Numbered from the stretch's first letter, positions 33,445 through 47,463 are shown. The stretch is DNA of 64,000 nucleotides from Verrucomicrobiia bacterium (GCA_031290985.1 JARLJW010000053.1:32306-96305); one strand, 5' to 3'. A program made the numbers and translations. Notes: generated by a model from the sequence alone, not told the origin.

Positions 33445-33969
33445 ATGTGCAAAGAAATCAGACGGGCGTTTTTATGGTTGAGCCTTTTACCCGTGGTTTG
33501 GCTGGGCACGAGCGGGTGCAGCAACATTTCGCTGCAATCGAACGTGGATGCCGCCGCGGTTCACAAGGTGAACCGGATCTTCATTCTCATCAAGCAGGAC
33601 GACCTTAAGACCCAGAAGCTGGCCCATGATCTGGCGGCGGATTTGGAGCTTTGCTTCAGCAACCGGCCGACGCACATCGAAGTGGCCATCCTCAGCCCGC
33701 TGGATCTGGACGACAACAGCTACAACCACCGGATCAGCGCCTTTGACGCCGATTCAGTTCTGACCATTTCCATGCGGAGCGTCGTCGTCGACCCTTACGG
33801 CGGCTTGCCGACGATCAACTACGACGCCAGCCTGTTTGACCCGGTCACAAAAAAGCGTTTATGGCGGGCCGCCATCGTCAATTCCGGCAGCACGGATGCC
33901 ATGGGGCGACGCATGAGCAAAATGGTCGAATCGATCGTCACCCAGCTTGAGCATGACGGCTTCCTGTAA
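33445..33969 (+). CDS. Lipoprotein of unknown function
   Basis: The 174-residue product has a signal peptide ending in a lipobox-like LGTSGC (MCKEIRRAFLWLSLLPVVWLGTSGCSN). A mature alpha/beta domain of about 150 residues follows, with VHKVNRIFILIKQDDLKTQKLAHDLAADLELCF and SVLTISMRSVVVDPYGGLPTINYDASLFDPVTKKRLWRA. The latter resembles small outer-membrane-associated lipoproteins. The ATG at 33445 gives the cleanest signal peptide; ATGs at 33421 and 33427 are alternatives. Function unknown. Confidence 0.65.
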   Translation: MCKEIRRAFLWLSLLPVVWLGTSGCSNISLQSNVDAAAVHKVNRIFILIKQDDLKTQKLAHDLAADLELCFSNRPTHIEVAILSPLDLDDNSYNHRISAFDADSVLTISMRSVVVDPYGGLPTINYDASLFDPVTKKRLWRAAIVNSGSTDAMGRRMSKMVESIVTQLEHDGFL

Positions 33970-33991
33970 AACCTGATCCTCCGGTTCTTAA

Positions 33992-34012
33992 AGCTGGAGC
34001 ATTTCCATAAAT
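33992..34012. repeat. Small palindrome GAGCATTT...AAATGCTC
   Basis: A hairpin after the lipoprotein stop. Its second half (TTTCCATAAATGCTCTAAA) recurs at about 53650-53667. It may act as a terminator or be a dispersed repeat. Confidence 0.5.
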
Positions 34013-34120
34013 GCTCTAAAAGGCAGTTGCTCCACGGGCGGTTTCCAGCCACGCTATTATGCGGAGTTGGCGGATATAAATCGAACAAAACGCCGGTCGT
34101 TGGCGTCAAAGAAACAACCT

Positions 34121-34507
34121 ATGAAAATGATTTCCAAACCATTGATGATCTTGTCCCTGCTTTCACTGGTGGCCGTGATTGGCTGCGGCAACAGTCCCGA
34201 AGCGGACAAGACCCGGGAGGACGCGAAGGCGGCGGCGGACAAGACCGCCGACACGGCCAAGGACCTTGCGGCCCAAGGCAAGGTAATGGCCCAAGACAGC
34301 GCGCAAAAGGCCACCGAAGTGGCCACGAATGCCGCCGCCCAGGGCAAATTGGCCCTGCAAGCAGGCATGAAGAAAGCCACCGAGATGGCGACCAATGTTG
34401 CGGCCAAGACGGAGGTGCTGGCCACAAATGTCACCAGCCACGTCAAGGAAGCCACGACCAACGTGGTCAGCGAGGTCAAAGAAAAGATCGACAACCTCAC
34501 CCATTGA
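34121..34507 (+). CDS. Alanine-rich lipoprotein with helical repeats
   Basis: The 128-residue product has a lipoprotein signal (ISKPLMILSLLSLVAVIGCGN, lipobox VIGC). The mature chain is made of Ala/Thr/Lys-rich 11-residue-like repeats (ADKTADTAKDLAAQGK, AQKATEVATNAAAQGK, MKKATEMATNVAAKTE, ATNVTSHVKEATTNVVSEVKEK). It should form a long amphipathic helix, similar in style to LEA or Lpp-like proteins. It is probably attached to the outer membrane and may have an envelope or stress role. The ATG at 34121 is chosen for the signal peptide. Confidence 0.7.
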   Translation: MKMISKPLMILSLLSLVAVIGCGNSPEADKTREDAKAAADKTADTAKDLAAQGKVMAQDSAQKATEVATNAAAQGKLALQAGMKKATEMATNVAAKTEVLATNVTSHVKEATTNVVSEVKEKIDNLTH

Positions 34508-34575
34508 ACACGGCGGCTAATCTCGCGCCGGCACGACCGCTTTGGGCGGATTCAACGCGGCCCGGTTCGCGAAGG

Positions 34576-34603
34576 TTGCTGCGCCCGGGGACGGGCGCAC
34601 TCC
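34576..34603. repeat. Dispersed palindrome, family B (TTGCTGCGCCCG type)
   Basis: TGCGCCCG-GGGA-CGGGCGCA forms an 8-bp stem and 4-base loop. Other copies are at about 35943-35975, 41651-41682 (inside the beta-galactosidase gene) and 60912-60949. Confidence 0.85.
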
Positions 34604-34640
34604 GGATTTTGAACACGGTGGCGGGCGCCGCGATTTTTGG

Positions 34641-35141
34641 ATGATGCACCATTATTGGGCCACTTTCAGCCGGCTGATTGAAATGCCGTTTGAGCATGTT
34701 GCTTTGATCTGGGGGATCGTGCCGCTTTATTTCGGCCTGCTGCTCAACGAGCTGACTTCGGCCAAGGCGAATTTTCGGACGGCGATCCAGACGGGTTTCA
34801 GCTTTGTCTGGGCGGGCGCGCAGTGGCTTTATAACGCGCACGCGGTCGATGGTCCGCACCTTGAACTGGGGGCGATGCTGCCGGTGAACCTGTGCGTGAC
34901 GTTTCTGGTGCTGATATTGGGCGTGGTGGCGCTGTGGAGCGGCCTGCGCAGGCGGTATCCGAAGCATGGCGCGTTTTTAGGGCATACACGGTTTGCGAAT
35001 TATTTCATGATCACGATTTTTCCCATCCAGGCGCGCTATCTCGAATGGACGTGGGACCGGCTGATGGTCATCGGGCTGTTTGCGGTGCCGGTGTGGCTGT
35101 TGCTGCATTTTGGCCTGATGCCCGTGCGCCAGCAAAAGTAA
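34641..35141 (+). CDS. Polytopic membrane protein
   Basis: The 166-residue protein has four to five hydrophobic segments (FEHVALIWGIVPLYFGLLL, AIQTGFSFVWAGAQWLY, LPVNLCVTFLVLILGVVALWSGL, YFMITIFPIQAR, LMVIGLFAVPVWLLLHFGL). ELTSAKANFRTAIQTG is the loop between the first two. No family recognised. The ATG at 34641 is preferred because the longer frame runs through a family B repeat. Confidence 0.65.
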   Translation: MMHHYWATFSRLIEMPFEHVALIWGIVPLYFGLLLNELTSAKANFRTAIQTGFSFVWAGAQWLYNAHAVDGPHLELGAMLPVNLCVTFLVLILGVVALWSGLRRRYPKHGAFLGHTRFANYFMITIFPIQARYLEWTWDRLMVIGLFAVPVWLLLHFGLMPVRQQK

Positions 35142-35223
35142 GGCGTAACGCTTTTTCCCCGCGGGCGTCTAGTCCCAAATCACTTTCAAAAATGCGCCAT
35201 AGCAGTTCTTGGCAAGATTGGCA

Positions 35224-35341
35224 CAGGCAGAGCGCGTCACTTCTGCGTGCCGTCGCGGTGAATCAGCGCGCGTTGGTTGGCAATCGCGGCGGGCAGCGGA
35301 CTGCCCGCCCTACCTGCCGCGGTGCCAATATTGAATTTAAC
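35224..35341 (+). repeat. Dispersed 110-135-bp element, family C, copy 1
   Basis: Shares CGGTGAATCAGCGCGCGTTG, TTGGCAATCGCGGC and the end GTGCCAATATT-A-TTTAAC with copies at 53829-53962 and 62408-62514. The middle differs (here a GGGCAG...CTGCCC hairpin). Confidence 0.85.
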
Positions 35342-35391
35342 GGCCGTAGTCCCATCTTGAAAGCTCATTGGAAAAACCGCCCAACCCGACC

Positions 35392-35838
35392 ATGAAAACA
35401 TTCCTTTGCACCCTGGCCTTCACTATCCTCGGCCTGAAGCTTATGGCCCAAACCAACATCCCCGCGCCGGCCCAGCCGGAGAAGCTGACCTCCGCCGTCT
35501 ATGACTGGGAAAAGATGAAGCCGGTGCCCGTGCCCAACGGCGTCCGACGCACGGTGTTTGACGGCCCCACGGCGACCCTGGACAAGCTGCACTGCCACAT
35601 CACGGTGCTGAATCCGGGCGAAGTCAGCAGCGAACCGCACCTGCATTTGCAGGAGGAAGTCATCATCATCAAGGAAGGGACGGTCGAGGCCTACTTTGAC
35701 GGGAAAACCGAAACCGCAGGGCCGGGCTCGGTGATCTTTTTCAAGAGCCACGCGGTTACGCGCCTGCGCAACCCGGGGAAAGTTCCCGCCAGCTACACCG
35801 TGGTCAATTATTTCACGCCGCTGACGCCGAAAAGCTGA
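35392..35838 (+). CDS. Secreted cupin-domain protein
   Basis: The 148-residue product has a signal peptide (MKTFLCTLAFTILGLKLMAQ) and one cupin domain. It shows HCHITVLNPGEVSSEPHLHLQEEVIIIKEGTVEAYFDGKTETAGPGSVIFFKSHAVTRLRN, with EPHLHLQEE giving the metal-binding His/Glu set. It is exported, probably periplasmic. Secreted cupins of this type may bind or isomerise sugars, but the substrate is not clear. The gene stands alone. Confidence 0.8.
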   Translation: MKTFLCTLAFTILGLKLMAQTNIPAPAQPEKLTSAVYDWEKMKPVPVPNGVRRTVFDGPTATLDKLHCHITVLNPGEVSSEPHLHLQEEVIIIKEGTVEAYFDGKTETAGPGSVIFFKSHAVTRLRNPGKVPASYTVVNYFTPLTPKS

Positions 35839-35942
35839 CGGCGGCTGGCAAACGATAAAACGGGGGTGACGGAGTGCGGTCGTCCCCGGCCGCAGCAAGG
35901 TTCGCATGCCAAGCCGCTGGAAATTCCGGAAACCCTCCGCTC

Positions 35943-35975
35943 TTTGGATATTGCTGCGCCCGGGACGGGCCCACT
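35943..35975. repeat. Dispersed palindrome, family B, copy 2
   Basis: Carries GGATATTGCTGCGCCCGGG and CACTCCG as in the copies at 41651-41682 and 60912-60949. It lies at the end of the gene at 35979 on the minus strand and could serve as its terminator. Confidence 0.8.
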
Positions 35976-35978
35976 CCG

Positions 35979-36575
35979 TCAGAAGCCGGGCAGTTTCTTG
36001 ATGGCGTCGACGGCGCCCTTGGCGGTCCGCCAGCCGGGGGCGTATTTATCGGCCACGGTGCCGATGAGCTGCTTTTGGCCGTCGGTCATGTGGGTATTGG
36101 CGGCGACATTCTTGAGCGGGGAAATGCAGGCGGTGAGCTTGCCCGCACGCAACGAGCTGACGATGGTGCCGACATCGCCCTGCGCGCCTTCGAGCGTGGC
36201 GAAATTTTTCTGCACGACATAAGCCGAGGCGAGATTGCCGACCTGCTTGGCCAGGCCGAGCTGGTCGGGCGTGAGCTTGGCGGCCTTGACGAGATCAAAC
36301 GCGGATTCGAGGGCGGCGGAATCCTTGCCGCCGGTGAGCGACTTGAGCGTGGTGTCGAGCTTGGCCTTGATGGCATCGTTTGCACCGAGTGAGGCGCCGA
36401 GCGACTGCATTTTGCCGGTCAACTCGGAGGCAATGACCCCCAACTGGCCGTCCTTGGCGGACTTGGCGGTATCCACAAATTTTGCGATGAGCCCGGCATC
36501 GGCCTGGGCAAAGGCGGCTTGATTCGCGCCGCAAACGATGGCGGCGGCGGTGAACAGGACAAACAGTTTTTTCAT
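35979..36575 (-). CDS. Secreted hypothetical helical protein
   Basis: The 198-residue protein has a signal peptide (MKKLFVLFTAAAIVCGANQAAFAQ). The mature chain is almost wholly helical (LIAKFVDTAKSAKDGQLGVIASELTGKMQSLG, NDAIKAKLDTTLKSLTGGK, AKLTPDQLGLAKQVGNLASAYVVQKNF). It lacks membrane segments and most Cys residues, so a small periplasmic protein is likely. No family recognised. The start at 36575 places the basic MKK at the beginning of the signal. Confidence 0.7.
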   Translation of the reverse strand: MKKLFVLFTAAAIVCGANQAAFAQADAGLIAKFVDTAKSAKDGQLGVIASELTGKMQSLGASLGANDAIKAKLDTTLKSLTGGKDSAALESAFDLVKAAKLTPDQLGLAKQVGNLASAYVVQKNFATLEGAQGDVGTIVSSLRAGKLTACISPLKNVAANTHMTDGQKQLIGTVADKYAPGWRTAKGAVDAIKKLPGF

Positions 36576-36779
36576 AGGGCGCAAATGATAATCATGGCGG
36601 GCTGGTTGGCAAGCCGCGGTGGAGGGGCGGGGCGATTGACAAAACGAGGGTGGAGGATAGACGATGGAAGATGGACAGGTCGGACGCGGACTGGCAACCA
36701 GCGGGAAAGCGGAGACCAGTCAAGGTGTTCTTGAAACTGGGTCAAGCCAGTCAGGCAGCTTGTGTCAAAAGCGGCCCGT

Positions 36780-38159
36780 TCATGGCTGCGCAGCCTGGGA
36801 AGCGGTTGACACCTGCGGTCTGGACTTGATGCCCAAGGCGCTTTTAACAGCAGCGATTGATGACATGATGCCTTCAGGCATGGAGTCGTCTTCCAATTGG
36901 CCCTGTTGAGCCGGAGTCAAGGCCGGGAGTTTCACTCCGGCCGGGAAACTTCCGCGCAATCTCTCGGGTTTGCCGTAGATGACACAGAGCAACCTCACCG
37001 GCGCCGCCTGCATGCCCGCGCCGGCTGGCGTATCCTGGCAATTGGCATCCCAAACCGCCAAACGAAACAGCTTTTGGATGGAAGCCTGATCCATGGTGTT
37101 GAGCGCGGAATCCAAGCCGGCCAGCTGATAGGCCATGATATAATCCAATAAAGATGGGCTGCTAAAATCCGATCCATCATTTGCCTCCACGGAACCAAGC
37201 TGCATCTCCTCCAAATACCGGAGCACGTTCGATCCAAAATCCGGCGCGGTATCGACCTTCCTCAGGTGCGAATTCTCCGGGCATTGGCGATAAATCTCAT
37301 AACACTTGTTAACGCCGCCATAACCTGGAATCCACAAAGTATGAAAATAGGGGCTGTTCACCGCGGAGCGAAACAAGTCCCAACTGGTCGCGTGGTCAAT
37401 CCACGCCTGGGGAACATTAACCGAGATCAGCCGCTGGAAGCCGTCAACGTTAACCCATTCGGGTGTGCCGGGGGTCAGCGGATAGGCATAAGGGCCATGG
37501 CCCAGCGGCAAGATATTTATCACGCCAAACCCGGAAGATTCCTTGTCATTTCGGACCACGAACACAAAAAAGTCAGCCCCGCTGTAATTGGTGGCCCGGG
37601 CATAGGTGACGTCAGGGGGACTGCCGGTCAAGGTTCCGTGTATGGGACGGAACCGGATGTCGTAGGCCAGGGATTTGCCATCGTTGTCCGAACCGGTCAG
37701 AGTGATATTCAGCGATGAATTGAGACCGACACTTACCGCCTGCGGATGGGCAACCGGGGGTGGATGCAGCGGGGTGACCTCAAGCTGGGCCGTGTGGCTG
37801 GCCACTTCGCCATAGGCACTATGAACTCTAACGAAATAGGGCCCGCCGTCCTTCAATTCAACGGATTTAATTTTGAGAGCCGGCCCGGCATTTGAGTAAT
37901 CCAATTCCCCGAGATGATACCAATCATAGGTCAACGCACCGGAGCCGGTGGCGGCCACGCTGAGGGTGACAGCCTGCGCTTCTTTGACGGTTTGGTCCGC
38001 CGGGTTGGTGGTGATCATGGGCGCCTGACCGGTAAACCATGCCCGCTGGGTGAGGTCATCGTGGGCCAGGTATACGGCGGCAAGGCAGACGGCGGCGATC
38101 AGGAGATATTTCAGGCGAGTCCACACTGCCGATCCAAATTTATTTTGACGCTTTTTCAC
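36780..38159 (-). CDS. Membrane-anchored protein with Ig-like and cadherin-like domains
   Basis: After an N-terminal basic stretch comes one membrane anchor (LKYLLIAAVCLAAVYLAH). An Ig-like domain follows (PADQTVKEAQAVTLSVAATGSGALTYDWYHLGE...GPYFVRVHSAYGEVASHTAQLEV), then a cadherin-like module (VSVGLNSSLNITLTGSDNDGKSLAYDI). A C-terminal region of about 250 residues has Cys and Trp residues. The protein faces the periplasm or outside. The GTG at 38159 (460 residues) gives a normal anchor; an ATG at 38192 and a longer frame are alternatives. Function unknown, perhaps adhesion. Confidence 0.65.
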   Translation of the reverse strand: MKKRQNKFGSAVWTRLKYLLIAAVCLAAVYLAHDDLTQRAWFTGQAPMITTNPADQTVKEAQAVTLSVAATGSGALTYDWYHLGELDYSNAGPALKIKSVELKDGGPYFVRVHSAYGEVASHTAQLEVTPLHPPPVAHPQAVSVGLNSSLNITLTGSDNDGKSLAYDIRFRPIHGTLTGSPPDVTYARATNYSGADFFVFVVRNDKESSGFGVINILPLGHGPYAYPLTPGTPEWVNVDGFQRLISVNVPQAWIDHATSWDLFRSAVNSPYFHTLWIPGYGGVNKCYEIYRQCPENSHLRKVDTAPDFGSNVLRYLEEMQLGSVEANDGSDFSSPSLLDYIMAYQLAGLDSALNTMDQASIQKLFRLAVWDANCQDTPAGAGMQAAPVRLLCVIYGKPERLRGSFPAGVKLPALTPAQQGQLEDDSMPEGIMSSIAAVKSALGIKSRPQVSTASQAAQP

Positions 38160-38306
38160 GCAACAGCTTTGAGCCGCATGCCAACCGCCCATGGCCGCCC
38201 CGGCAACGGTGGGTTCCGCCCGCAACCGCCGGGCTGAGTTCCCCTTCCCTTTATCGCCTTTCGGACGTTGGGGCAATTCCTTTTGCGTCCAGCCGGCGCG
38301 AACCAT

Positions 38307-38967
38307 TCCGGATACCCGACCTCGTATTTCGAAAGCCCCGGAAGGGACGGGAAGATGGCAAGCAAGAGGAAACCCACGGTTTCACCGTGGGCAATTAGCC
38401 ACCGCGCCATCCGGCGCTGGCCGGGATTTGATTTTGACAACGCACTTCAGGCGGACCGGGGAGGGTGAGACACAAGCGACAGAAGGGCCGGCGGTTCGAC
38501 TGGAAGATTTTGATTGGACAGGTCTCCGGTGCGACCGAAAGCGGTGCTGAAGCGACCGCACTCCAAACGCTACGCGAGTGCCGGGTGGTGAACGGACGTC
38601 GCTCCAAATTCACCAGCTCACTGAGTCGCCAACTTATTACCTGCTTTCGAGGTCAAAGAACGCGCCCCCCGGCCATTTTCACAGCCCCTTTCTAACGTCA
38701 CCCATTTAATCCCCGTCCGTTTTTACCCGTCCGTTTTTAAAAACCAGTATTCAGTTTACGTCACCACACCACCCGAACAACGTGAACTAAACGTGAACCA
38801 GCGCGGGATGGGAACCCGACATTGGAACCGCGCCTTGCGTGGCGGCCAATCCCGCCCCCGGCATCCGCTTTCTCTCTGTAATTCACTTGGAGCCATTCAA
38901 GATGCCCGTGCGCGCGCCGCCATTAAAATTACTTTTGGCCGCCCGCCGGTTGGTTTAGCCTCGCCAC
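38307..38967. other. Intergenic region without a recognisable gene
   Basis: Contains a hairpin CCCACGG-TTTCA-CCGTGGG near 38374-38392. A short direct repeat of CCCGTCCGTTTTTA-like sequence is near 38712-38740. Reading frames here look random. The AT-rich part near 38740-38780 could hold the promoter of the NtrC-type gene, but I cannot point to clear boxes. Confidence 0.5.
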
Positions 38968-40311
<1,344 letters not shown>

Positions 40312-40314
40312 AAA

Positions 40315-40683
40315 TCAAGGATCGGTTTTCCGAATGACACACTTCGCAACGTAAATTAGCCCGAGGCTCCCACCGACGCTCGCACCCAGCCAAAATCTGA
40401 ATTTCATCTCGCCATGCACATCCTGCTCAGCCGGCCCGCTTGGCATGATACGTTTGGATGAATCCATATCCCGGTGTTTCAGTTCTGCCCCGTATTCAAA
40501 TAAGAATCCAAGGCCGAGGACAATTGCGGGCAGGGCAATTATGGATATAAATTTTAGCCATCTTAACCACCAAACATCTCTTGGACTGTCCGCATCTGCC
40601 GGGAGGTCAGGTCCTAAAGCGGCTTCTTCGAGTTCAGTCAGCATTTCATTTACCGGATTTACGTCCTCGTTTTCGTCATTCAT
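40315..40683 (-). CDS. Small two-helix membrane protein
   Basis: The 122-residue protein has an acidic N-terminus (MNDENEDVNPVNEMLTELEEAALGPDLPADADSP) and two membrane segments (FISIIALPAIVLGLGFLFEYG and FWLGASVGGSLGLIYVAKCVI). It is convergent with the NtrC-like gene, the ends being 3 bases apart. Codon use is slightly more AT-rich than its neighbours. Function unknown. Confidence 0.65.
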   Translation of the reverse strand: MNDENEDVNPVNEMLTELEEAALGPDLPADADSPRDVWWLRWLKFISIIALPAIVLGLGFLFEYGAELKHRDMDSSKRIMPSGPAEQDVHGEMKFRFWLGASVGGSLGLIYVAKCVIRKTDP

Positions 40684-40702
40684 AGGAGCGCGCTTGTCAA
40701 TT

Positions 40703-44344
<3,642 letters not shown>

Positions 44345-44743
44345 AATTCGTTTCAGCCTCAGCTTTCGGAAAAATCACCGTTTTTTAACGGGCTGCAAAC
44401 AGGCATAGGAGCAGGCATTGCGGGAGATGCAACCACACAGTCGCTAGAAACAGACAACGTTGATCCAAATCAAAATTCGAGAGCCGGTATTTTTGGAGGT
44501 CTTTCAGGTGTATCTGCGGTTGGAGTGTCAATGCTTAACGGAGCTATCGGCGATGCAACAAAGGAATCTTGGCACTTTGGTCAAAGCGAATTGACCAAAA
44601 TGTCGCAGATGTGTTAGATTCCTTTCTCAAAAATGTAGAATCCGGAGGCGTTGACAGTTAAATCCGCTGCAATCAATGCTTTTAGCCCAAGCGAGAACAC
44701 GAGTCAGGACGCTATCGGCAAGTGGCATAAACCAAGCAAATAG
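44345..44743 (+). pseudogene. Remnant of a large Gly-rich (polymorphic-toxin/Rhs-like) protein
   Basis: Two protein-like fragments in different frames lie here without proper starts. The first (44345-44617) contains FFNGLQTGIGAGIAGDATTQS, RAGIFGGLSGVSAVGVSMLNGAIGDATKESW. The second, ending at 44743, contains SAAINAFSPSENTSQDAIGKWHKPSK. Gly/Ala hydrophobic stretches followed by a Lys/His-rich end resemble the junction and C-terminal part of Rhs-like or contact-dependent toxins. Composition is AT-rich relative to the window. Family assignment is a guess. Confidence 0.4.
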
Positions 44744-44821
44744 ATTGATCTAATGGCCACTAATTTAATTAACAAATGAAATCAAAGCATCTGAATTTTC
44801 AAGATTTGGTTAAATAGCCTT

Positions 44822-45370
44822 ATGAAAAGCATTCCGACGGTTGTGTGGGGATTATTCATCATGTTTTTGGTGGTTCCCGTTTATTTAAATGTTCAAAAAA
44901 GAAGGTATAACATTGCATTGCAAAATTTTACAAAAGTTGAGCTGCTGAAGCCGAGCACATATCGGGTTTCAGTATTTGCTCATTTACAAGCCTTGGTGTT
45001 TTTTTTAATGGGGTGGGGGATTTTAATAGATGGAATTCAACGATGGGTGCATTCATCACATGGTGCTCAGTTTATGATGGTTTCTGGCGTTCTATTTATT
45101 TTTTTGGGTATAGGGCTCCACAAAGGCCTACTTTCCTCCTATGTTGTTTTGGACGCTGCTTTATTTGAATACAAAAGCGGAAAGCATACTATTAGAGTGA
45201 AAGTTGAGGATATAATTAGTGTAGAACTTAAAGTGACACAGTTAAGCGGATACATTTTGATTAGGGCACGCAATCAGGATGATGTTCAACTGCCAATGCA
45301 TTTTGGGAGAGGGCCAGAATTATTTGCAATACTGAAATGTTTGACAAATGATAAAGATTCTGCGCGTTGA
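44822..45370 (+). CDS. AT-rich membrane protein, possible immunity-type gene
   Basis: The 182-residue protein has three membrane segments (SIPTVVWGLFIMFLVVPVYLNV, VFAHLQALVFFLMGWGILIDGI, FMMVSGVLFIFLGIGLHKGLL). A cytosolic PH-like C-terminal domain (LFEYKSGKHTIRVKVEDIISVELKVTQLSGYILIRARNQDDVQLPMHFGRGPELFAIL) follows. Its codon use is strikingly AT-rich compared with the genes around it, indicating recent transfer. It follows the toxin-like remnant by 80 bases, the position of an immunity gene in such cassettes. No family recognised. Confidence 0.65.
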   Translation: MKSIPTVVWGLFIMFLVVPVYLNVQKRRYNIALQNFTKVELLKPSTYRVSVFAHLQALVFFLMGWGILIDGIQRWVHSSHGAQFMMVSGVLFIFLGIGLHKGLLSSYVVLDAALFEYKSGKHTIRVKVEDIISVELKVTQLSGYILIRARNQDDVQLPMHFGRGPELFAILKCLTNDKDSAR

Positions 45371-45552
45371 AGATAATATGACAGTATATGGGTATCAGAC
45401 AATAATTGCTTCGTATTGGCCGAACGATGTCGTAGCAATAAGTTAAGCAAAAAATTAACAGACCAACAGAAGGAACAAAACAAAGGCATGAATGGTAAAC
45501 TTAAAGATAGTTGCATTTGTAAGGTAGCGGATGCCCTCCGGCCATAAATCGA

Positions 45553-46338
45553 GTGACTACTAGAATTGCAATCGTAATTATCTTCGCTTTATTTCTAACA
45601 AGTGGGCAGGCTGCACTGCCAGGTTCTGAATGTATCCGAGCATTGTTTGTGGGCAACAGCTACACCTATGCTGATGATATTCCGTGGATCACCCAGCAGT
45701 TGGCGGCCTCCGCCAAAACTGCCCAGCCGCTTGAGGCGGAAATGATCGCTCCACTTGGTGCGACGCTTCAAGGCCAATGGGAGGCAGGAGTCGTGATGAA
45801 CCGGTTGCATCAAACCAATTGGGATTATGTCGTGTTGCAGGAGCAAAGCCAAATTCCAATTCAAGCCGCGCCATTGATGGCGCATTACGCGAGACTTTTT
45901 GACGGTGAAATCAAAGCCAACGGTGCCCGGACTATTTTATTCCTCACCTGGCCACGCCAACAGCAGCCGGAAAATCTGGCGGCCTTGACCAATACCATAT
46001 TCGCCATTGCCAAAGAACTGAATGCCATCGTCGCTCCGGTGGGCATCGTTTGGAGCGAAGTATTGAAACAAAGGCCGTCGCTTGCCATTTACCACCAGGA
46101 TGGCAGCCATCCAAACCCGATCGGTTCCTACATTGCTGGCTGTGTTTTTTATTCGGTTCTGTATGGGAAAAGCCCGGTTGGTTTGTCCCGGACACTTTAC
46201 ACGGCCCAACGGGATGGCGGTCATAAGAAGATGGGTGAATTGAGCAAAGCTGACGCAATGCTTATTCAACAAATTACTTGGCAAGTTGTCCAAAGCAAGC
46301 AACCTAAACACAGTGAAATTAAAACAATAGCCGAATGA
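45553..46338 (+). CDS. Secreted SGNH-hydrolase-like protein
   Basis: The 261-residue product has a short signal peptide (RIAIVIIFALFLTSGQAA). An SGNH-type fold follows: the nucleophile Ser in ALFVGNSYTYADDIPW, an oxyanion Gly/Asn region (APLGATLQGQWEAG), and DGSHPNPIGSYIAG carrying the catalytic Asp and His. These enzymes remove acyl groups from carbohydrates or lipids in the periplasm. The GTG at 45553 starts the signal peptide. Composition at its 5' end is AT-rich, at the edge of the transferred patch. Confidence 0.75.
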   Translation: MTTRIAIVIIFALFLTSGQAALPGSECIRALFVGNSYTYADDIPWITQQLAASAKTAQPLEAEMIAPLGATLQGQWEAGVVMNRLHQTNWDYVVLQEQSQIPIQAAPLMAHYARLFDGEIKANGARTILFLTWPRQQQPENLAALTNTIFAIAKELNAIVAPVGIVWSEVLKQRPSLAIYHQDGSHPNPIGSYIAGCVFYSVLYGKSPVGLSRTLYTAQRDGGHKKMGELSKADAMLIQQITWQVVQSKQPKHSEIKTIAE

Positions 46339-46821
46339 AAACTGGAGCAATATTGGCCTTTCTCGTGGCACTGGACGCGCCGGAAAAGGGTCAGTACTAG
46401 AAAAATGACACCAGCCCGCTGAGCGACGAAACCCGCAAGGACAAACGAAATTGGTAAATCGGCCATCATTCCCCCAAATATTTTCCAGGTTGCCGCACCA
46501 CGCGCCATGAGCTGCTTTCACCGGCCCCGGTTGTACCGGTCGTTTCGGCCCGGCCTCGCTCCCCGTCCATCATCCAGGGCAGGCTGCGAAGTTAGTTTTG
46601 ACGCTCGCCCTCACCTGTTTCCTCTCCGGCACCCCTCACCCTAACCCTCTCCCCTCCGAGGGGCGAGGGGACCGGAAGACGGTGGTTTGTTTGTCGTTGA
46701 ACCAATCCCGTCGCGGGTATTTCCAAAGGCGCGGGGAACGTTTTCACCCATTTTATTATTTTGAACTATTTTTTCAGTTGGACAGCCTTTGTCCAACCGG
46801 GGGTGGCAAAATGGGCGAAAT
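46339..46821. other. Repeat-containing intergenic region
   Basis: No gene seen. It contains a CCCTCACCCTAACCC...GGGGCGAGGGG stretch (about 46631-46670), a common type of dispersed repeat. The 21-base hairpin GTTGGACA...TGTCCAAC (46777-46797) is identical to 29190-29210 and lies 25 bases before the next ATG. Confidence 0.6.
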
Positions 46822-47463
46822 ATGGCTACTGGAAAGATTAACCGGCTGCCGCGGGAGATCCGCGAGCAATTGAACCAACGACTGGACGCGGGCGAGCCGG
46901 GCAAGCGGCTGGTGGCCTGGCTCAATGAACTGCCGGCGGTGCGGGCGCTGCTGGCGGCGGAGTTTGGCGGCATCCCCATCAATGAACAGAACCTGACGAA
47001 CTGGAAGCAGGGCGGGTTCCGGGAGTGGCGGGTGGAGCAGGAGGTTGCGGCGTTTGGGGTAATAAACGCAGAGGGGCGGAGGCCACAGAGTAACGCTGAG
47101 GGGGAGGAAACATTCAACGCCCAACATTCAACGTCCAACGGCCAAGGAGACGGGAAGTTCGTCGAGCAGCAAAAGGAGGCGGAGCAGCAGGTCCGTCCTA
47201 CCGAGGGGCCGCTGGCAGTCACGGCGGAGCAACTGGTGACGGTGGTGGCGGTGCGTTACCTGGCGACGGTGCGCGAGTGGCAGGAGTCGCCGATGCCGGT
47301 GAAACGGCGGTGGCGTCAGTTGCGGGTGATGCTGCAGGATGTGACAACATTACGGCGGAGGGAACAACGGGCGGAATGGCAGGCGTTGCATGGGGAACGG
47401 CGGGATATGCGAGAAAGTCCTGGCGCCCCGCCAGCGGCGGGGGCGCAAAAGGATGTCAATTAA
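46822..47463 (+). CDS. Hypothetical protein of a verrucomicrobial multi-copy family
   Basis: The 213-residue protein starts MATGKINRLPREIREQLNQRLDAGEPGKRLVAWLNELPAVRALLAAEFGGIPINEQNLTNWKQGGFREW. I know this N-terminal pattern from many hypothetical proteins in Verrucomicrobia. It looks like a small helical DNA-binding or phage-type domain. The middle (about residues 75-110) is low-complexity and encoded by repeat-like DNA: CATTCAACG(C/T)CCAA occurs twice in a row. The helical C-terminal part (EQLVTVVAVRYLATVREWQE) resumes normal sequence. It ends in a Pro/Ala tail. Function unknown. Confidence 0.65.
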   Translation: MATGKINRLPREIREQLNQRLDAGEPGKRLVAWLNELPAVRALLAAEFGGIPINEQNLTNWKQGGFREWRVEQEVAAFGVINAEGRRPQSNAEGEETFNAQHSTSNGQGDGKFVEQQKEAEQQVRPTEGPLAVTAEQLVTVVAVRYLATVREWQESPMPVKRRWRQLRVMLQDVTTLRRREQRAEWQALHGERRDMRESPGAPPAAGAQKDVN

